DNA from: Lysobacterales bacterium
GTDB taxonomy: Bacteria; Pseudomonadota; Gammaproteobacteria; Xanthomonadales; Xanthomonadaceae
Direction: 5' to 3'
Assembly (NCBI GenBank): GCA_017302135.1
Contig: JAFLDZ010000002.1
Coordinates: 434,001-498,000, forward strand
DNA: 64,000 bases
Shown piece by piece: positions 30,617 to 39,894 of this stretch (positions are counted from its first letter, which is position 1; the number at the start of each line of letters is the position of its first letter). A model generated the notes under the pieces. That model was not told the origin of the DNA, did not search any database, and saw only the letters and a program-made list of their open reading frames with translations. The translations under genes were made by a program, and so were the position numbers.

Positions 30617-31780
30617 ATGACGGCATCGACTCTCTTCCTGCAACGGATCGTCGCGATCGCACTGTGCAGCCTGCTGTGGTTGTGCACGACGTTTGCGGCG
30701 CATGCGCAATCCGCCCCCACCGGCAAGACGGACACCGCGCTCAATGCCGCCCCGGCCGATGCAGAAGCGCCCATCCGCAGCCGCTGCGATGTCGGCCATT
30801 TCGGCGAATGCGTCGACCGGATTGTCGACAACGCCAACGATGCGCTGATCCGGCTGCTGGAGCGCATACCGCAATTGATCCTTGCGCTGCTGGTGCTCCT
30901 GTTCGCCAGCTGGATCTCGCGCTTCATCGCCAACCGCCTGCACCTGATCAAGGTGCGTTCGCAAAATCCGTACATGAGCGGACTGCTGCGCACGATCGTG
31001 CGCACCGTCATCATGCTGATCGCCGTACTGATCGCGCTCGATCTTATCGGTCTGACCTCGGTCGTCGGCGCAGTGCTGGGTTCCGCTGGCGTCGTCGGTC
31101 TGGTGCTGGGCTTTGCCTTTCGGGAAATCGCCGAAAACTACATCGCCGGCATTCTGCTCAGCGTGCGCCGACCGTTCGAGCCCGGCGATCACGTGATGAT
31201 CGAGAACCGCGAAGGCAAAGTGATCTCCGTCAATTCGCGCGCCACCGTGCTGATGACCCTGGACGGCAATCATCTGCAACTGCCCAACAGCCTCGTATTC
31301 AAGTCTGTGGTGCTGAACTACAGCAAGAATCCGAAACGTCGTTTCGATTTCGGCATGCTGATCGACAGCAGCCAGTCGATCCGCGAATCGCAGACCCTGG
31401 CGATGACCGCGATCGCGAAGATCGAGGGCGTGCTGGACGAACCGGCACCGGCGTGGACCGTGGTCGAATTCGGTGCGGCAGGCATCCAACTGCGCTTTTA
31501 CGGTTGGGTCGACCAACGCGAAACCGACATCGGAAAAGTCCGCAGCGAAGCGATCCGCGGGGTGAAATCCGCGTTCGCGGATGCCGGCATCGAAACACCG
31601 CGGACGACCTACCACATCGTGACCTCCCGGCAACGCGATGCGCAGGAAGTCGATGCGATGGTCGAGCCCGAAAACGGGGCGGACATTTCGGTCAATCGCG
31701 ACATCGATGTACAGGTCGCGGCGGCACGCGCGGGCGATGCCGCGGTCAATCTGCTGCAACCGGACGCGAAGCCGAAATAA
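30617..31780 (+). CDS. MscS-family mechanosensitive ion channel
   Basis: A 387-residue channel that vents solutes on hypo-osmotic shock. A cleavable-looking signal peptide (about 1-30, ending AAHAQ) is followed by a periplasmic segment. Three membrane helices (about 80-170) come next. The pore-lining helix LGSAGVVGLVLGFAFREIAENYIAG (about 153-177) has the Gly/Ala packing pattern. A beta domain with the RRPFEPGDHVMIENREGKV motif and a C-terminal alpha-beta cage region follow. An upstream in-frame ATG (30599) would overlap DUF456. The later one leads straight into the signal peptide. Confidence 0.92.
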   Translation: MTASTLFLQRIVAIALCSLLWLCTTFAAHAQSAPTGKTDTALNAAPADAEAPIRSRCDVGHFGECVDRIVDNANDALIRLLERIPQLILALLVLLFASWISRFIANRLHLIKVRSQNPYMSGLLRTIVRTVIMLIAVLIALDLIGLTSVVGAVLGSAGVVGLVLGFAFREIAENYIAGILLSVRRPFEPGDHVMIENREGKVISVNSRATVLMTLDGNHLQLPNSLVFKSVVLNYSKNPKRRFDFGMLIDSSQSIRESQTLAMTAIAKIEGVLDEPAPAWTVVEFGAAGIQLRFYGWVDQRETDIGKVRSEAIRGVKSAFADAGIETPRTTYHIVTSRQRDAQEVDAMVEPENGADISVNRDIDVQVAAARAGDAAVNLLQPDAKPK

Positions 31781-31986
31781 GCCACGCGCATTTGCCGGAA
31801 TGCCTGCCCGAATGGCAAGCGCCGTCGATCGTCGACGAAGCGTCGCGACACGCGCCGGTTCGCGATCGCGGCCGCGGGCTGAAATGATTCGTTCGCGACC
31901 GCAACTCCACTTTCCCGACCGTTGCGGCTTGGGCGGCTGCGCCGATTTGTTATTCTTGCCGCAACGACCGGACGACCGAGCTCAGC
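31781..31986. other. 206-base gap between mscS and the methyltransferase-like gene
   Basis: No gene or terminator with a T-tract is visible. A palindromic stretch gtcgatcgtcgac is present at about 31826-31838. Nothing else stands out. Confidence 0.3.
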
Positions 31987-32757
31987 ATGCCGAAGAAAAA
32001 AACGTTCTGGGGACAGTTCGACGCGCGTCCCGAAAACATCAGCAGCCTCGAACAGCGACCCGATGCCATCGAGATGTCGAAAGGCGAGCTGTTCCTCGCA
32101 TCGATTGCGAACATCCTCCGTCACGAGTACGGCTTCGTCGCCGCCACCGATGCCGAGACTCCGCACGACGCGAAAAGCGCCTGGATTCCGCTGTTCACCT
32201 ACCCGTGCATCGAATACATCTCGCAGTTCGACATCCGCGATAAACGCGTCTTCGAATGGGGGGCGGGCGCATCGACCCTGTACTGGATGTCGAGAGCGCG
32301 CGCGGTAACCAGCATCGAGAGCGATCCGGTCTGGTTCGAGCGGATGAACGGGCTGAAGACCGGCAATGTCGACCTGATCCTCGACCAGGGCGACGGCTAT
32401 CCGGGGCAGATCCTCCTTCAGGACGGCCTCTTCGACATCATCGTCATCGACGGCGCGGGCTACCGTTACGATTGCGCGACGCTCGCGTCACGCAAACTCG
32501 CGCCGGGCGGCATGATCATTCTGGACAACGCCGACTGGCATGCGATGAGCGCGGGCGAATTGAAGGCAACGGGACTGATACAGGTCGATTTTTCCGGGTT
32601 CAAGGTCACCGAATCGCATGCATCGACCACGTCGGTGTTTCTGCACCGCGAATTCGATTTCAAGACATTGCTGTCGTCGCAGCCCGCATATGCCATGGGC
32701 GCCAAGCGCGCGCTCTCGCGCTGGGATCGCCCACAGGTCGGGCAGCCCGACGCATGA
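31987..32757 (+). CDS. class I SAM-dependent methyltransferase-like protein
   Basis: A 256-residue Rossmann-fold protein. Motif I is RVFEWGAGASTLYWMSRARA (about 85-104). The acidic residue that would bind SAM ribose is in SIESDPVWF, and motif IV is FDIIVIDGAGYRYD (about 149-162). The pattern resembles small O-methyltransferase/FkbM-like enzymes. The target cannot be inferred. There is no signal peptide. It stands alone, with non-coding gaps on both sides. Confidence 0.75.
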   Translation: MPKKKTFWGQFDARPENISSLEQRPDAIEMSKGELFLASIANILRHEYGFVAATDAETPHDAKSAWIPLFTYPCIEYISQFDIRDKRVFEWGAGASTLYWMSRARAVTSIESDPVWFERMNGLKTGNVDLILDQGDGYPGQILLQDGLFDIIVIDGAGYRYDCATLASRKLAPGGMIILDNADWHAMSAGELKATGLIQVDFSGFKVTESHASTTSVFLHREFDFKTLLSSQPAYAMGAKRALSRWDRPQVGQPDA

Positions 32758-33051
32758 TGCAAGCCACGGCTGCCCGTGACGCCGTGTGATCGAAGATGAG
32801 AACGACACCGGCGCATGGTTGCAATCGCGATAACGATGTGCGGATCTGCGATGTGCAGATCGTGGAAGCACGCGCGGCGGCCTTCGGCGTGCATTTGCTG
32901 CAGGCGGACAGTGCATGGGGTCGCGGACCGCTTTACGCATGGTGGATCGTGCGGATTACCGCCGGCCGCGCGGTTAGCCGCCGATTCATCGGAATCCACT
33001 AGGGTTGGCGCACGGAGCATCCATGCTCCTCACGATCTTTTGGAGGTCGAT
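32758..33051. other. 294-base gap upstream of glycine-zipper lipoprotein
   Basis: Contains the leader of the 33052 gene, with a good ribosome-binding site (tggagg, 5-6 bases before the ATG). Open frames across it have shadow-like composition, and I would not call a gene. No convincing promoter was found. Confidence 0.3.
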
Positions 33052-33510
33052 ATGAAAATGCATATCCTCGGTAGCGCACTGGCGCTTTCCATGCTGACGC
33101 TCGCGGGCTGCGCCAGCACATCGTCCGGCGGCTACGGGAACGCCGGTTATGGTTCATCGCAGGGGTCGTGTTACGACTGCGGCACGGTGATCCGAATCGA
33201 ACAGGGCAACGGCAGCCGCGTCCCCAACGCGACCGGCGCCGTGATCGGCGGCATCGTCGGCGCAGCCGCTGGTCGTGAGATCGCGAAGGGCCAGACCGAC
33301 AGTACAGGCCGCAGAAACACCGCCACCGCTGCGGGCGCGGTCGCAGGCGCGGTCGTCGGCAATGCGATCCAGAACCGCGCCGGCATGGGTTACAACATTT
33401 TCGTGCGCATGAGCGACGGCCGCGAGGTGGTGGTGTCCCAGGACGATCTGAACGGAATCCGCGAGGGTTCCAGCGTTCGCGTCGCCAAGGGCCACGCTAC
33501 GCTGCGCTGA
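33052..33510 (+). CDS. SlyB-like glycine-zipper outer-membrane lipoprotein
   Basis: A 152-residue lipoprotein. The signal peptide ends in the lipobox LTLAGC (Cys about residue 20). The Rick_17kDa/glycine-zipper region is TGAVIGGIVGAAAGREIAKG and TAAGAVAGAVVGNAIQNRAG (about 62-110). A C-terminal beta region (YNIFVRMSDGREVVVSQDDL) resembles SlyB/Pcp. Such proteins are envelope-stress lipoproteins thought to stabilise the outer membrane. A perfect terminator follows the stop. Confidence 0.88.
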   Translation: MKMHILGSALALSMLTLAGCASTSSGGYGNAGYGSSQGSCYDCGTVIRIEQGNGSRVPNATGAVIGGIVGAAAGREIAKGQTDSTGRRNTATAAGAVAGAVVGNAIQNRAGMGYNIFVRMSDGREVVVSQDDLNGIREGSSVRVAKGHATLR

Positions 33511-33535
33511 TCATCCAACCCATACGACGAATCTG

Positions 33536-33570
33536 CGAAAGCCCGCACTGGTCGCGGGCTTTCGCTTTTG
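33536..33570 (+). terminator. rho-independent terminator (bidirectional)
   Basis: An 11-base perfect stem (cgaaagcccgc/gcgggctttcg) with a 7-base loop is followed by ctttt. It lies between the lipoprotein gene and the convergent fumarase gene and could serve both strands. Confidence 0.85.
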
Positions 33571-33653
33571 CAGGATGCTGAAAACGCATCGCGACTGCAC
33601 CGCTTTGAATGCACCGATTCCGATCAACGCGGCAATCGGTGGGTTTCAGCCGC

Positions 33654-35213
33654 CTATTCCACCACCACCGGAATCTTGCCGATCTTCGCCTGCCATTCGC
33701 GCGGGCCGGTCTTGTGCACGGATTCGCCGGTGGAATCGACGGCCACCGTCACCGGCATGTCCTCGACGGTGAATTCGTAGATCGCCTCCATCCCCAGATC
33801 GGCGAAACCAACCACGCGCGACGCCTTGATCGCCTTCGACACCAGATACGCCGCGCCGCCGACGGCCATCAGATAGACCGAGCGATGTTTCCTGATCGCA
33901 TCGATGCCGGCCGGGCCGCGTTCGGCCTTGCCGACCATGCCCAGCAGTCCGGTCTGGGCCAACACCTGCTCGGTGAACTTGTCCATGCGTGTGGCGGTGG
34001 TGGGGCCTGCGGGGCCGACCACTTCGTCGCGCACCGGATCGACCGGACCGACGTAATAGATGAAGCGCCCCTTGAAATCGACCGGCAGCGCTTCGCCCTT
34101 GTCGAGCATCTCGACCATGCGCTTGTGCGCGGCGTCGCGGCCGGTGAGCAGCTTGCCGTTGAGCAGCAGCACTTCGCCCGGCTTCCAGTTGGCGACCTCA
34201 TCGGGCGTCACCGTGTCGAGATTCACCCGGCGACCCTTGCTGGCGTCGTAGGTGAGTTCCGGCCAGTCGGCGAGCGACGGCGGTTCCAGCATCACCGGGC
34301 CGCTGCCGTCGAGGGTGAAATGCGCGTGACGCGTGGCGGCGCAGTTCGGAATCATCGCCACCGGCAGATTCGCGGCATGGGTCGGGTAGTCCTTGACCTT
34401 GATGTCGAGCACCGTCGTCAAACCACCCAAGCCCTGCGCGCCGATGCCCAGCGCGTTGACCTTCTCGAACAGCTCCAAGCGCAGCTCTTCGGCACGGTTG
34501 GACGCGCCGCGCGCCTGCAGATCGACGATGTCGATCGGCTCCATCAGCGCCTCCTTCGCCAGCAGCATCGCCTTTTCGGCAGTGCCGCCGATGCCGATGC
34601 CGAGCATGCCCGGCGGGCACCAGCCCGCGCCCATCGTCGGTACGGTCTTCAGCACCCAATCGACGATCGAATCGGAGGGATTGAGCATCGCGAACTTCGA
34701 CTTGGCCTCGGAGCCGCCGCCCTTCGCGGCGACGATCACATCGACCGTGTTGCCGGGCACGATCTTCACGTTGACCACGCCAGGCGTGTTGTCCCGGGTG
34801 TTGGTGCGCTTGCCGGCGGGATCGGCCAGCACCGACGCGCGCAGCTTGTTGTCCGGATGGTTGTAGGCGCGGCGCACGCCTTCGTGCACCATGTCTTCGA
34901 CACCCATCGTCGCGTCGTCCCAGCGCACGTCCATGCCGATTTCGAGAAAGACAGTGACGATGCCGGTGTCCTGGCAGATCGGACGATGGCCTTCCGCGCA
35001 CATCCGCGAGTTGATCAGGATCTGGGCGATGGCGTCCTTCGCCGCCGGCGAAGCCTCGCGCTCGTAGGCGGCAGCGAGGTTCCGGATGTAATCGACCGGG
35101 TGGTAGTAGCTGATGTACTGCAGGCCATCGGCGATCGACTGGATCAGGTCTTCCTGCTTGATCGAAACCGGGCGGCGGGTGGTGGACAGTGTGGGTGAGT
35201 GGGCTGCGGACAC
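33654..35213 (-). CDS. fumA: fumarate hydratase, class I (Fe-S)
   Basis: A 519-residue oxygen-sensitive fumarase that interconverts fumarate and malate using a 4Fe-4S cluster. The cluster cysteines are in RPICQDTGIVTVFL, GAGWCPPGMLGIG and MIPNCAATRHAHF. The C-terminal beta domain has EVVGPAGPTTATRMDKF and RGPAGIDAIRKH. I choose the GTG at 35213, 24 codons before IQSIADGLQYIS. The frame remains open further upstream, but into the divergent GNAT gene. The FumA/B symbol is by family only. Confidence 0.93.
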   Translation of the reverse strand: MSAAHSPTLSTTRRPVSIKQEDLIQSIADGLQYISYYHPVDYIRNLAAAYEREASPAAKDAIAQILINSRMCAEGHRPICQDTGIVTVFLEIGMDVRWDDATMGVEDMVHEGVRRAYNHPDNKLRASVLADPAGKRTNTRDNTPGVVNVKIVPGNTVDVIVAAKGGGSEAKSKFAMLNPSDSIVDWVLKTVPTMGAGWCPPGMLGIGIGGTAEKAMLLAKEALMEPIDIVDLQARGASNRAEELRLELFEKVNALGIGAQGLGGLTTVLDIKVKDYPTHAANLPVAMIPNCAATRHAHFTLDGSGPVMLEPPSLADWPELTYDASKGRRVNLDTVTPDEVANWKPGEVLLLNGKLLTGRDAAHKRMVEMLDKGEALPVDFKGRFIYYVGPVDPVRDEVVGPAGPTTATRMDKFTEQVLAQTGLLGMVGKAERGPAGIDAIRKHRSVYLMAVGGAAYLVSKAIKASRVVGFADLGMEAIYEFTVEDMPVTVAVDSTGESVHKTGPREWQAKIGKIPVVVE

Positions 35214-35336
35214 GGGCAAGGACCGGGCGTGGCGTGGGAAGACGATTTTACTCCGTCGGCGGGTTTGACCGGGGTCAAAACAGGCGCGGATGTTGCGGCG
35301 CACAATCCTTGGCATCCCCACACGCTGGAGTCGGCC

Positions 35337-35906
35337 ATGATCGCTTCGAACACATCCCCGGACACGCAGGCCGTCAATGAGGCCGGTGGCCGGTTTCTGC
35401 CATACACGGTCGAAACCCTGTCGGACCAGCGCAAGGTGCTGATTCGTCCAATGAATCCAGGCGACGCCGACGCCGAGCGCGAGTTCATCACCGCGCTGTC
35501 GCCGCAGTCGCGCCGCTACCGCTTCCAGGAACAGATCCGCGAACCCAGCCAGGAAATGATCGCGAAGCTGGTCGATGTGGATCACATCAACGACGAGGCC
35601 TTCGTCGCCCTGTCCGAAGACAGCGCCGATACCCGGATCGTCGGCGTGTCACGCTACGCCGTATGCACCGACCCGCTGCAGTGCGAGATCGCAGTGACCG
35701 TGCTCGACGATTGGCAGGGCCACGGTCTGGGAACGCTGCTGATGCACCGGCTGATCGACGCCGCGCGCGAACGTGGCATCAAGCGGATGGTGTCGCTCGA
35801 CTTCGCCGAAAACCGGGAGATGGCGCATCTCGCGCATCACCTGGGCTTCGTCACCGAGAGCGATCCGGACGACCGGGCACAGGTCGTGCATACGCTGATG
35901 CTCTGA
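35337..35906 (+). CDS. GNAT-family N-acetyltransferase
   Basis: A 189-residue acetyltransferase. The entry motif RKVLIRPMNPGDADAEREFI (about 32-51) closely parallels the GNAT at 165-719. The acetyl-CoA-binding loop is LDDWQGHGLGTLLMHRLIDA (about 124-143). DFAENREMAHLAHHLGF is the C-terminal signature. Both resemble the GNAT domain of Pat-type lysine acetyltransferases. Target unknown. It is divergent from fumarase with a 123-base intergenic region that must hold both promoters. Confidence 0.85.
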   Translation: MIASNTSPDTQAVNEAGGRFLPYTVETLSDQRKVLIRPMNPGDADAEREFITALSPQSRRYRFQEQIREPSQEMIAKLVDVDHINDEAFVALSEDSADTRIVGVSRYAVCTDPLQCEIAVTVLDDWQGHGLGTLLMHRLIDAARERGIKRMVSLDFAENREMAHLAHHLGFVTESDPDDRAQVVHTLML

Positions 35907-35934
35907 AACTCGCTACCTGACAAGCACCCACGCG

Positions 35935-35964
35935 CGAAGGCCTGCGGCGATGCCCGGGCCTTCG
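35935..35964 (+). terminator. weak terminator-like hairpin
   Basis: cgaaggcc/ggccttcg can pair (8 bases) around a 14-base GC-rich loop, followed by gcgtttct. It comes 29 bases after the GNAT stop. The T-tract is poor. Confidence 0.45.
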
Positions 35965-36007
35965 GCGTTTCTGAGCCTGGTCAAAAACGGTTCCGCGCGC
36001 GGTCCGC

Positions 36008-36027
36008 TATAATTAGCTCCAGCTAAT
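36008..36027 (+). promoter_or_regulatory. fpr promoter -10 overlapped by an inverted repeat
   Basis: A consensus tataat occupies 36008-36013. A perfect inverted repeat attagct-cc-agctaat occupies 36012-36027 and so overlaps the -10 and the likely start point, 18 bases before the ATG. No good -35 is present at 17 bases. The T-N11-A symmetry would suit a LysR-type or similar dimeric regulator, but the regulator is unknown. Confidence 0.6.
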
Positions 36028-36044
36028 ACTTCCGAATCCCACGC

Positions 36045-36839
36045 ATGGCCTCTCCTTACGGCACCGAAACCGTGCTTGACGTCCGCCACTGGACCGACGC
36101 GTACTTCAGTTTCACCACCACCCGCGACGACGGTTTCCGTTTCGACAATGGCCAGTTCGTGATGATCGGGCTGGAGGTGGAGGGAAAGCCGCTGATGCGC
36201 GCTTACTCCATCGCCAGCGCCAACTGGGAGGAGCAGCTCGAATTCTTCAGCATCAAGGTGCAGAACGGGCCATTGACCTCACGCCTGCAGCACATCGCGC
36301 CGGGCGACACCATCCTGATCGGGCGCAAGCCCACCGGCACACTGCTGATCTCCGACGTGCATCCCGGGCGCAATCTGTATCTGTTGTCCACCGGCACCGG
36401 CCTGGCGCCGTGGATGGCCGTGGTGAAAGACCCCGCGACCTACGAGCGCTTCGAGCGCGTGATCATCTGTCACGGCGTGCGCGGCGAGCCGGATCTCGCG
36501 TATCGCGATTACATCGTCAACGAACTGCCGCGCCATGAATTTCTCGGCGACGAGATCAGGGCCAAGCTGCTCTATTACCCGGCGGTGAGCCGCGAGGATT
36601 TCTACTGGCACGGCAAACATCGTCGTGGCCGCATCACCGATCTGCTGGAGAGCGGTCGCGTTGCCGAGGATCTCGGCATCGAGCCACTGGACCCGAAACA
36701 CGACCGGGCGATGATCTGCGGCAGCCCGCAGATGCTGGCCGATTTCCGCCGGATTCTCGACGACCGCGGCTTCACCGCATCGCCGCGGATCGGCACCGCC
36801 GGAGAGTACGTCTTCGAGCGCGCATTCGTCGAGAAATGA
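36045..36839 (+). CDS. fpr: ferredoxin--NADP(+) reductase
   Basis: A 264-residue flavoenzyme of the bacterial Fpr type, moving electrons between NADPH and ferredoxin/flavodoxin. The FAD-binding motif is LMRAYSIASANWEEQLEF (about 51-68). The NADP-binding glycine motif is LLSTGTGLAPWMAVV (about 110-124). The C-terminus ends GEYVFERAFVEK, with the FVEK end typical of the Azotobacter/Pseudomonas subclass. The gene stands alone with its own promoter. Confidence 0.95.
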   Translation: MASPYGTETVLDVRHWTDAYFSFTTTRDDGFRFDNGQFVMIGLEVEGKPLMRAYSIASANWEEQLEFFSIKVQNGPLTSRLQHIAPGDTILIGRKPTGTLLISDVHPGRNLYLLSTGTGLAPWMAVVKDPATYERFERVIICHGVRGEPDLAYRDYIVNELPRHEFLGDEIRAKLLYYPAVSREDFYWHGKHRRGRITDLLESGRVAEDLGIEPLDPKHDRAMICGSPQMLADFRRILDDRGFTASPRIGTAGEYVFERAFVEK

Positions 36840-36878
36840 GGATGCGGGGGAGACACCGCTCCGCAGGTTGAGCCCGCT

Positions 36879-37286
36879 CTATCCGCCGTAGTGCAGCCAG
36901 ATTCGCGCGCGCGCCTCGTTGTCGAAGACGCGGCATTCGTAACCCTGCTCGCGCCCCATGATCTCGCCCACCTCCATGCGGCTGACCGCTGTGCCCCGGG
37001 CGTCGACATAGGCCACGCGGACTTCCGCGAAGCCCTGTCCCTCGACCGACGAGAACAGCCTGCGGAGCTGATCCTCCGGTGGCACCGCGCCGAAGGTGTG
37101 ATCGATCACCAGCAGGCTCCGCACACCGGTGCGCTGCAATTCGACGCCGATCTTCATGAACAAGGCGATCAGCGCATCCACGCTGTCGATCCGGCCGGTG
37201 ACGTTGGCCACCAGCCCGTTGCTTTCGATGTTCAACGCCAGTTGGAAGCCCTGCTTTTGCGGATCGAATCCGGACGTCATGGCCAC
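36879..37286 (-). CDS. hypothetical protein, possible STAS-like fold
   Basis: A 135-residue soluble protein. Alternating beta strands and helices (FQLALNIESNGLVANVTGRI, SLLVIDHTFGAVPPEDQLRRLF) recall the SpoIIAA/STAS-like fold, but I cannot place it in a named family. Two in-frame ATGs two codons apart (37286, 37280) are both possible starts. It follows the glutathione peroxidase gene on the same strand by 19 bases, so the two are probably co-transcribed. Confidence 0.65.
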   Translation of the reverse strand: MAMTSGFDPQKQGFQLALNIESNGLVANVTGRIDSVDALIALFMKIGVELQRTGVRSLLVIDHTFGAVPPEDQLRRLFSSVEGQGFAEVRVAYVDARGTAVSRMEVGEIMGREQGYECRVFDNEARARIWLHYGG

Positions 37287-37305
37287 ATGTCCCTGTCAGC
37301 CAAGC

Positions 37306-37788
37306 TCAGCCCAATGCGGCTTCGATATCCTTCGCCATCGACTGCGGCGTATCGGTCGGCGCATACCGCTTGATCACCCGGCCGTCGCGGCCGACCAGGA
37401 ACTTGCTGAAGTTCCATTTGATCGCACCGATACCGAGCAGGCCGCCCTTCTCGTCCTTCAGCCACTTCCACAGCGGGTGCGCTTTGGCGCCGTTGACATC
37501 GATCTTCGCGAACATCGGAAAGTCGACATCGTAGGTCAGCGTGCAGAAATTCTTGATCTCGGCTTCATCGCCCGGCTCCTGGTGGGAGAACTGGTCGCAT
37601 GGGAAACCCAGCACGACCAGACCCCGCTCGCGGTACTTCTGCCATAGATCCTGCAGCCCGGCGTACTGCGGCGTGAACCCGCATTTCGAGGCGACGTTGA
37701 CCACCAGCAGCACTTTGCCGCTGTAATCGGAAAGCGCCTGATCGTGACCATCGATGTCGATGGCGGAAAAATCGTAAGCAGTGGTCAT
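37306..37788 (-). CDS. glutathione peroxidase family protein
   Basis: A 160-residue thiol peroxidase. The peroxidatic Cys is in NVASKCGFTPQYAGLQ (about 31-46). The Gln of the catalytic set is in LGFPCDQFSHQEPG, and the Trp-Asn is in IKWNFSKFLVGRDG (about 123-136). This is a Cys rather than selenocysteine enzyme, so it may use thioredoxin as reductant. It reduces peroxides in the cytoplasm. Start ATG at 37788 gives full family length. Confidence 0.93.
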   Translation of the reverse strand: MTTAYDFSAIDIDGHDQALSDYSGKVLLVVNVASKCGFTPQYAGLQDLWQKYRERGLVVLGFPCDQFSHQEPGDEAEIKNFCTLTYDVDFPMFAKIDVNGAKAHPLWKWLKDEKGGLLGIGAIKWNFSKFLVGRDGRVIKRYAPTDTPQSMAKDIEAALG

Positions 37789-37833
37789 CCCGGCACTCCT
37801 GGTCTGTGTGATATGCGCGTTTGCATGATGCGT

Positions 37834-39894
37834 TTACTGTTGTGAGGCCTGTTGCGCTGGCGGTTCGATCCGCAGCGGCGCGGCGAACGGTTTGATGCCC
37901 AGCGCTTCATGGACTTCGCCCGGGTAGTAGGCGGTGCCGCTCTTGATCACCAGCGCGACCTTGCGGATGTCGGCAATATCGGCGGTGGGATCGCCATCGA
38001 CCAGAATCAGATCGGCGCGCTTGCCGACCTCGATCGAACCGCGATCGTCAAGCACGCGCGCGTATTTCGCGCCGGTCCAGGTCGCGACCTGCAGCGCCTG
38101 CGCCGGAGTCATCCCCGCCTTCACGTAGAGTTCGAGTTCGCGCTGCAGGGTGAAGCCCGCAAGTCCATCGGTGCCCGCGAGGATCGGCACCCCGGCGCGG
38201 TACATGCGACCGACGAAATCGACCATCTTGTCGTAGGACTTGGCGTAACGCGCGGCGGTGGCGTCGTCCGGGATATCGAATTCCGCGACCTTGAAACCGC
38301 GCTGCACGTCCGGCGGCATGTGATCGGCGATCGCGGCGAAGGCCTGCGACATGTCTCCGGGACGCTGGCGGATGAAATCGAACGTGGCCAGGGTCGGATC
38401 GATCGCGATCTGGTTCTTCGCCAGCAGCGCGATGTAATCCTGCACCGGTCTGGCATCGAAATTCATGTCGGCGATCCGCTTGGCCGGCAGATAGAACCGC
38501 TCCAGCGTGCGCGTGTCGGTGGTGTCCTCGACCAGGAAATTCAGCAACACCTGGTTGATGTGCTGGATCTCGTCGTAGCCCATGTCGATCGCATCCTGCG
38601 CGCGCAGGAACACCGGAATATGCCCGCTCACCCGCATGTCGCGACTGTGCGCGTAGGACACGGTCTCGCGCAGGATTTCCTTCGGGAACGAATTGTAGAT
38701 CTTGATCTGCTGGTAGCCGTGTCTGGCGTACCAGTCCACCGCCTGCTTCGCGCCGGCAAGATCGTTGACGACGAATCCGTTCCGCGCAGACATCGGGCTC
38801 TCGCCTTCGAGGAAACCGGCCGCGACGATGCTCGGCGACATGCGGCGTCCGTTGCGCTCGTCGGCCATCAATTGCTGCAGCGTCGCGTTGTCGTTGCCCA
38901 TGTCGCGGACGGTGGTCACGCCCGCAGCCAGGTGCAGGCCGCCCTGCCAGGCATCGACATGGCCGTGCATATCGAACAGTCCAGGCAGCAATACGCGGCC
39001 ACCGGCATCAACGACGCGATCGACTCGGGCGGTCTCTTCGCCGCCGCCGGAGATCGACACGATGCGGCCGTTCTCGATCAACAGGTCGGAGGCAGGGCCA
39101 AGGGTCGCGAGCTCGCTGTCGAAGATCCGCGCATTGCGGATCAGGGTGGTGCCGCGCAGCGGGTGCGACAGGCGTCGCTGCAGGTCGGACAGCGCGTCGG
39201 CCTCGGCCTCTTTCTGGCGGGCTTCGAGCGCGGGACCGTTGGCCTGCCAGCCCGATTCGATCAATTGCAGATAGCCAGGAAAGATGAAGGCGAACATCCG
39301 CGGCTGCGGCCCGACCGTGGCCCAGAAGAAGGTGGGCGTGAAGCCGACGCCGGTCAGCATCACCAATTGCACCTTGCGGGTCTCGGCGTCTTTGACGACA
39401 TCCAGTTCGGTCACCGTCCGCATGGTCAGCGTGCCGCTGGGGATGAGCGGCAGCTTGCCGTCGCTGCGACGGCTCAGCGCCGAGAACGCGACTGCCAGAC
39501 TCTGCGGCGAGCCGCCGAGCGGCGAATAGGCCGCACCGGCCGTCAACGGCTGCTCGCCGGCATCCGAGGTCGACTTCCAGATGGCGACGCCGTTCTCGAC
39601 GCGGAAATTCTCGTCGACCGGCGCACCGAAGGTCGAGGCGCCTTTCACCGAGTAGGTCGCGAAGGTGCCATCGGCGGCTAGCACGTATTCTTCTTTCAGC
39701 TCGGGGCCGCGACCGTTGTCCTTGAAGAGGAAATCGACCCGGGTCACACCGTCGTCGCCGTGGACGACCTTCTGATGACCTGCCTGTTTGCCGCCATCGA
39801 CCAGCGCGACATATTCGATCGTCTCGGCGGCGCCGACCATGCCGGGCAAGAGCACCAGCATCAGGATCAAGCCAAGGACATCACTACGGTTCAT
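37834..39894 (-). CDS. secreted amidohydrolase-superfamily protein
   Basis: A 686-residue exported hydrolase. The signal peptide (about 1-24) ends MVGAAE. Residues 25-250 form an extra beta-rich N-terminal region, which I do not recognise, before the amidohydrolase barrel. Metal ligands are visible: HGH in LPGLFDMHGHVDAW, a probable carboxylated Lys in GYQQIKIYNSF, His in VSGHIPVF and DEIQHINQ, and Asp in ILAGTDGLAGF. The pattern is that of imidazolonepropionase-like dipeptidases or prolidases. I prefer the ATG at 39894, six bases after GGGAG, over one two codons upstream. The open frame continues far upstream but only as an antisense shadow of the amylase gene. Confidence 0.85.
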   Translation of the reverse strand: MNRSDVLGLILMLVLLPGMVGAAETIEYVALVDGGKQAGHQKVVHGDDGVTRVDFLFKDNGRGPELKEEYVLAADGTFATYSVKGASTFGAPVDENFRVENGVAIWKSTSDAGEQPLTAGAAYSPLGGSPQSLAVAFSALSRRSDGKLPLIPSGTLTMRTVTELDVVKDAETRKVQLVMLTGVGFTPTFFWATVGPQPRMFAFIFPGYLQLIESGWQANGPALEARQKEAEADALSDLQRRLSHPLRGTTLIRNARIFDSELATLGPASDLLIENGRIVSISGGGEETARVDRVVDAGGRVLLPGLFDMHGHVDAWQGGLHLAAGVTTVRDMGNDNATLQQLMADERNGRRMSPSIVAAGFLEGESPMSARNGFVVNDLAGAKQAVDWYARHGYQQIKIYNSFPKEILRETVSYAHSRDMRVSGHIPVFLRAQDAIDMGYDEIQHINQVLLNFLVEDTTDTRTLERFYLPAKRIADMNFDARPVQDYIALLAKNQIAIDPTLATFDFIRQRPGDMSQAFAAIADHMPPDVQRGFKVAEFDIPDDATAARYAKSYDKMVDFVGRMYRAGVPILAGTDGLAGFTLQRELELYVKAGMTPAQALQVATWTGAKYARVLDDRGSIEVGKRADLILVDGDPTADIADIRKVALVIKSGTAYYPGEVHEALGIKPFAAPLRIEPPAQQASQQ

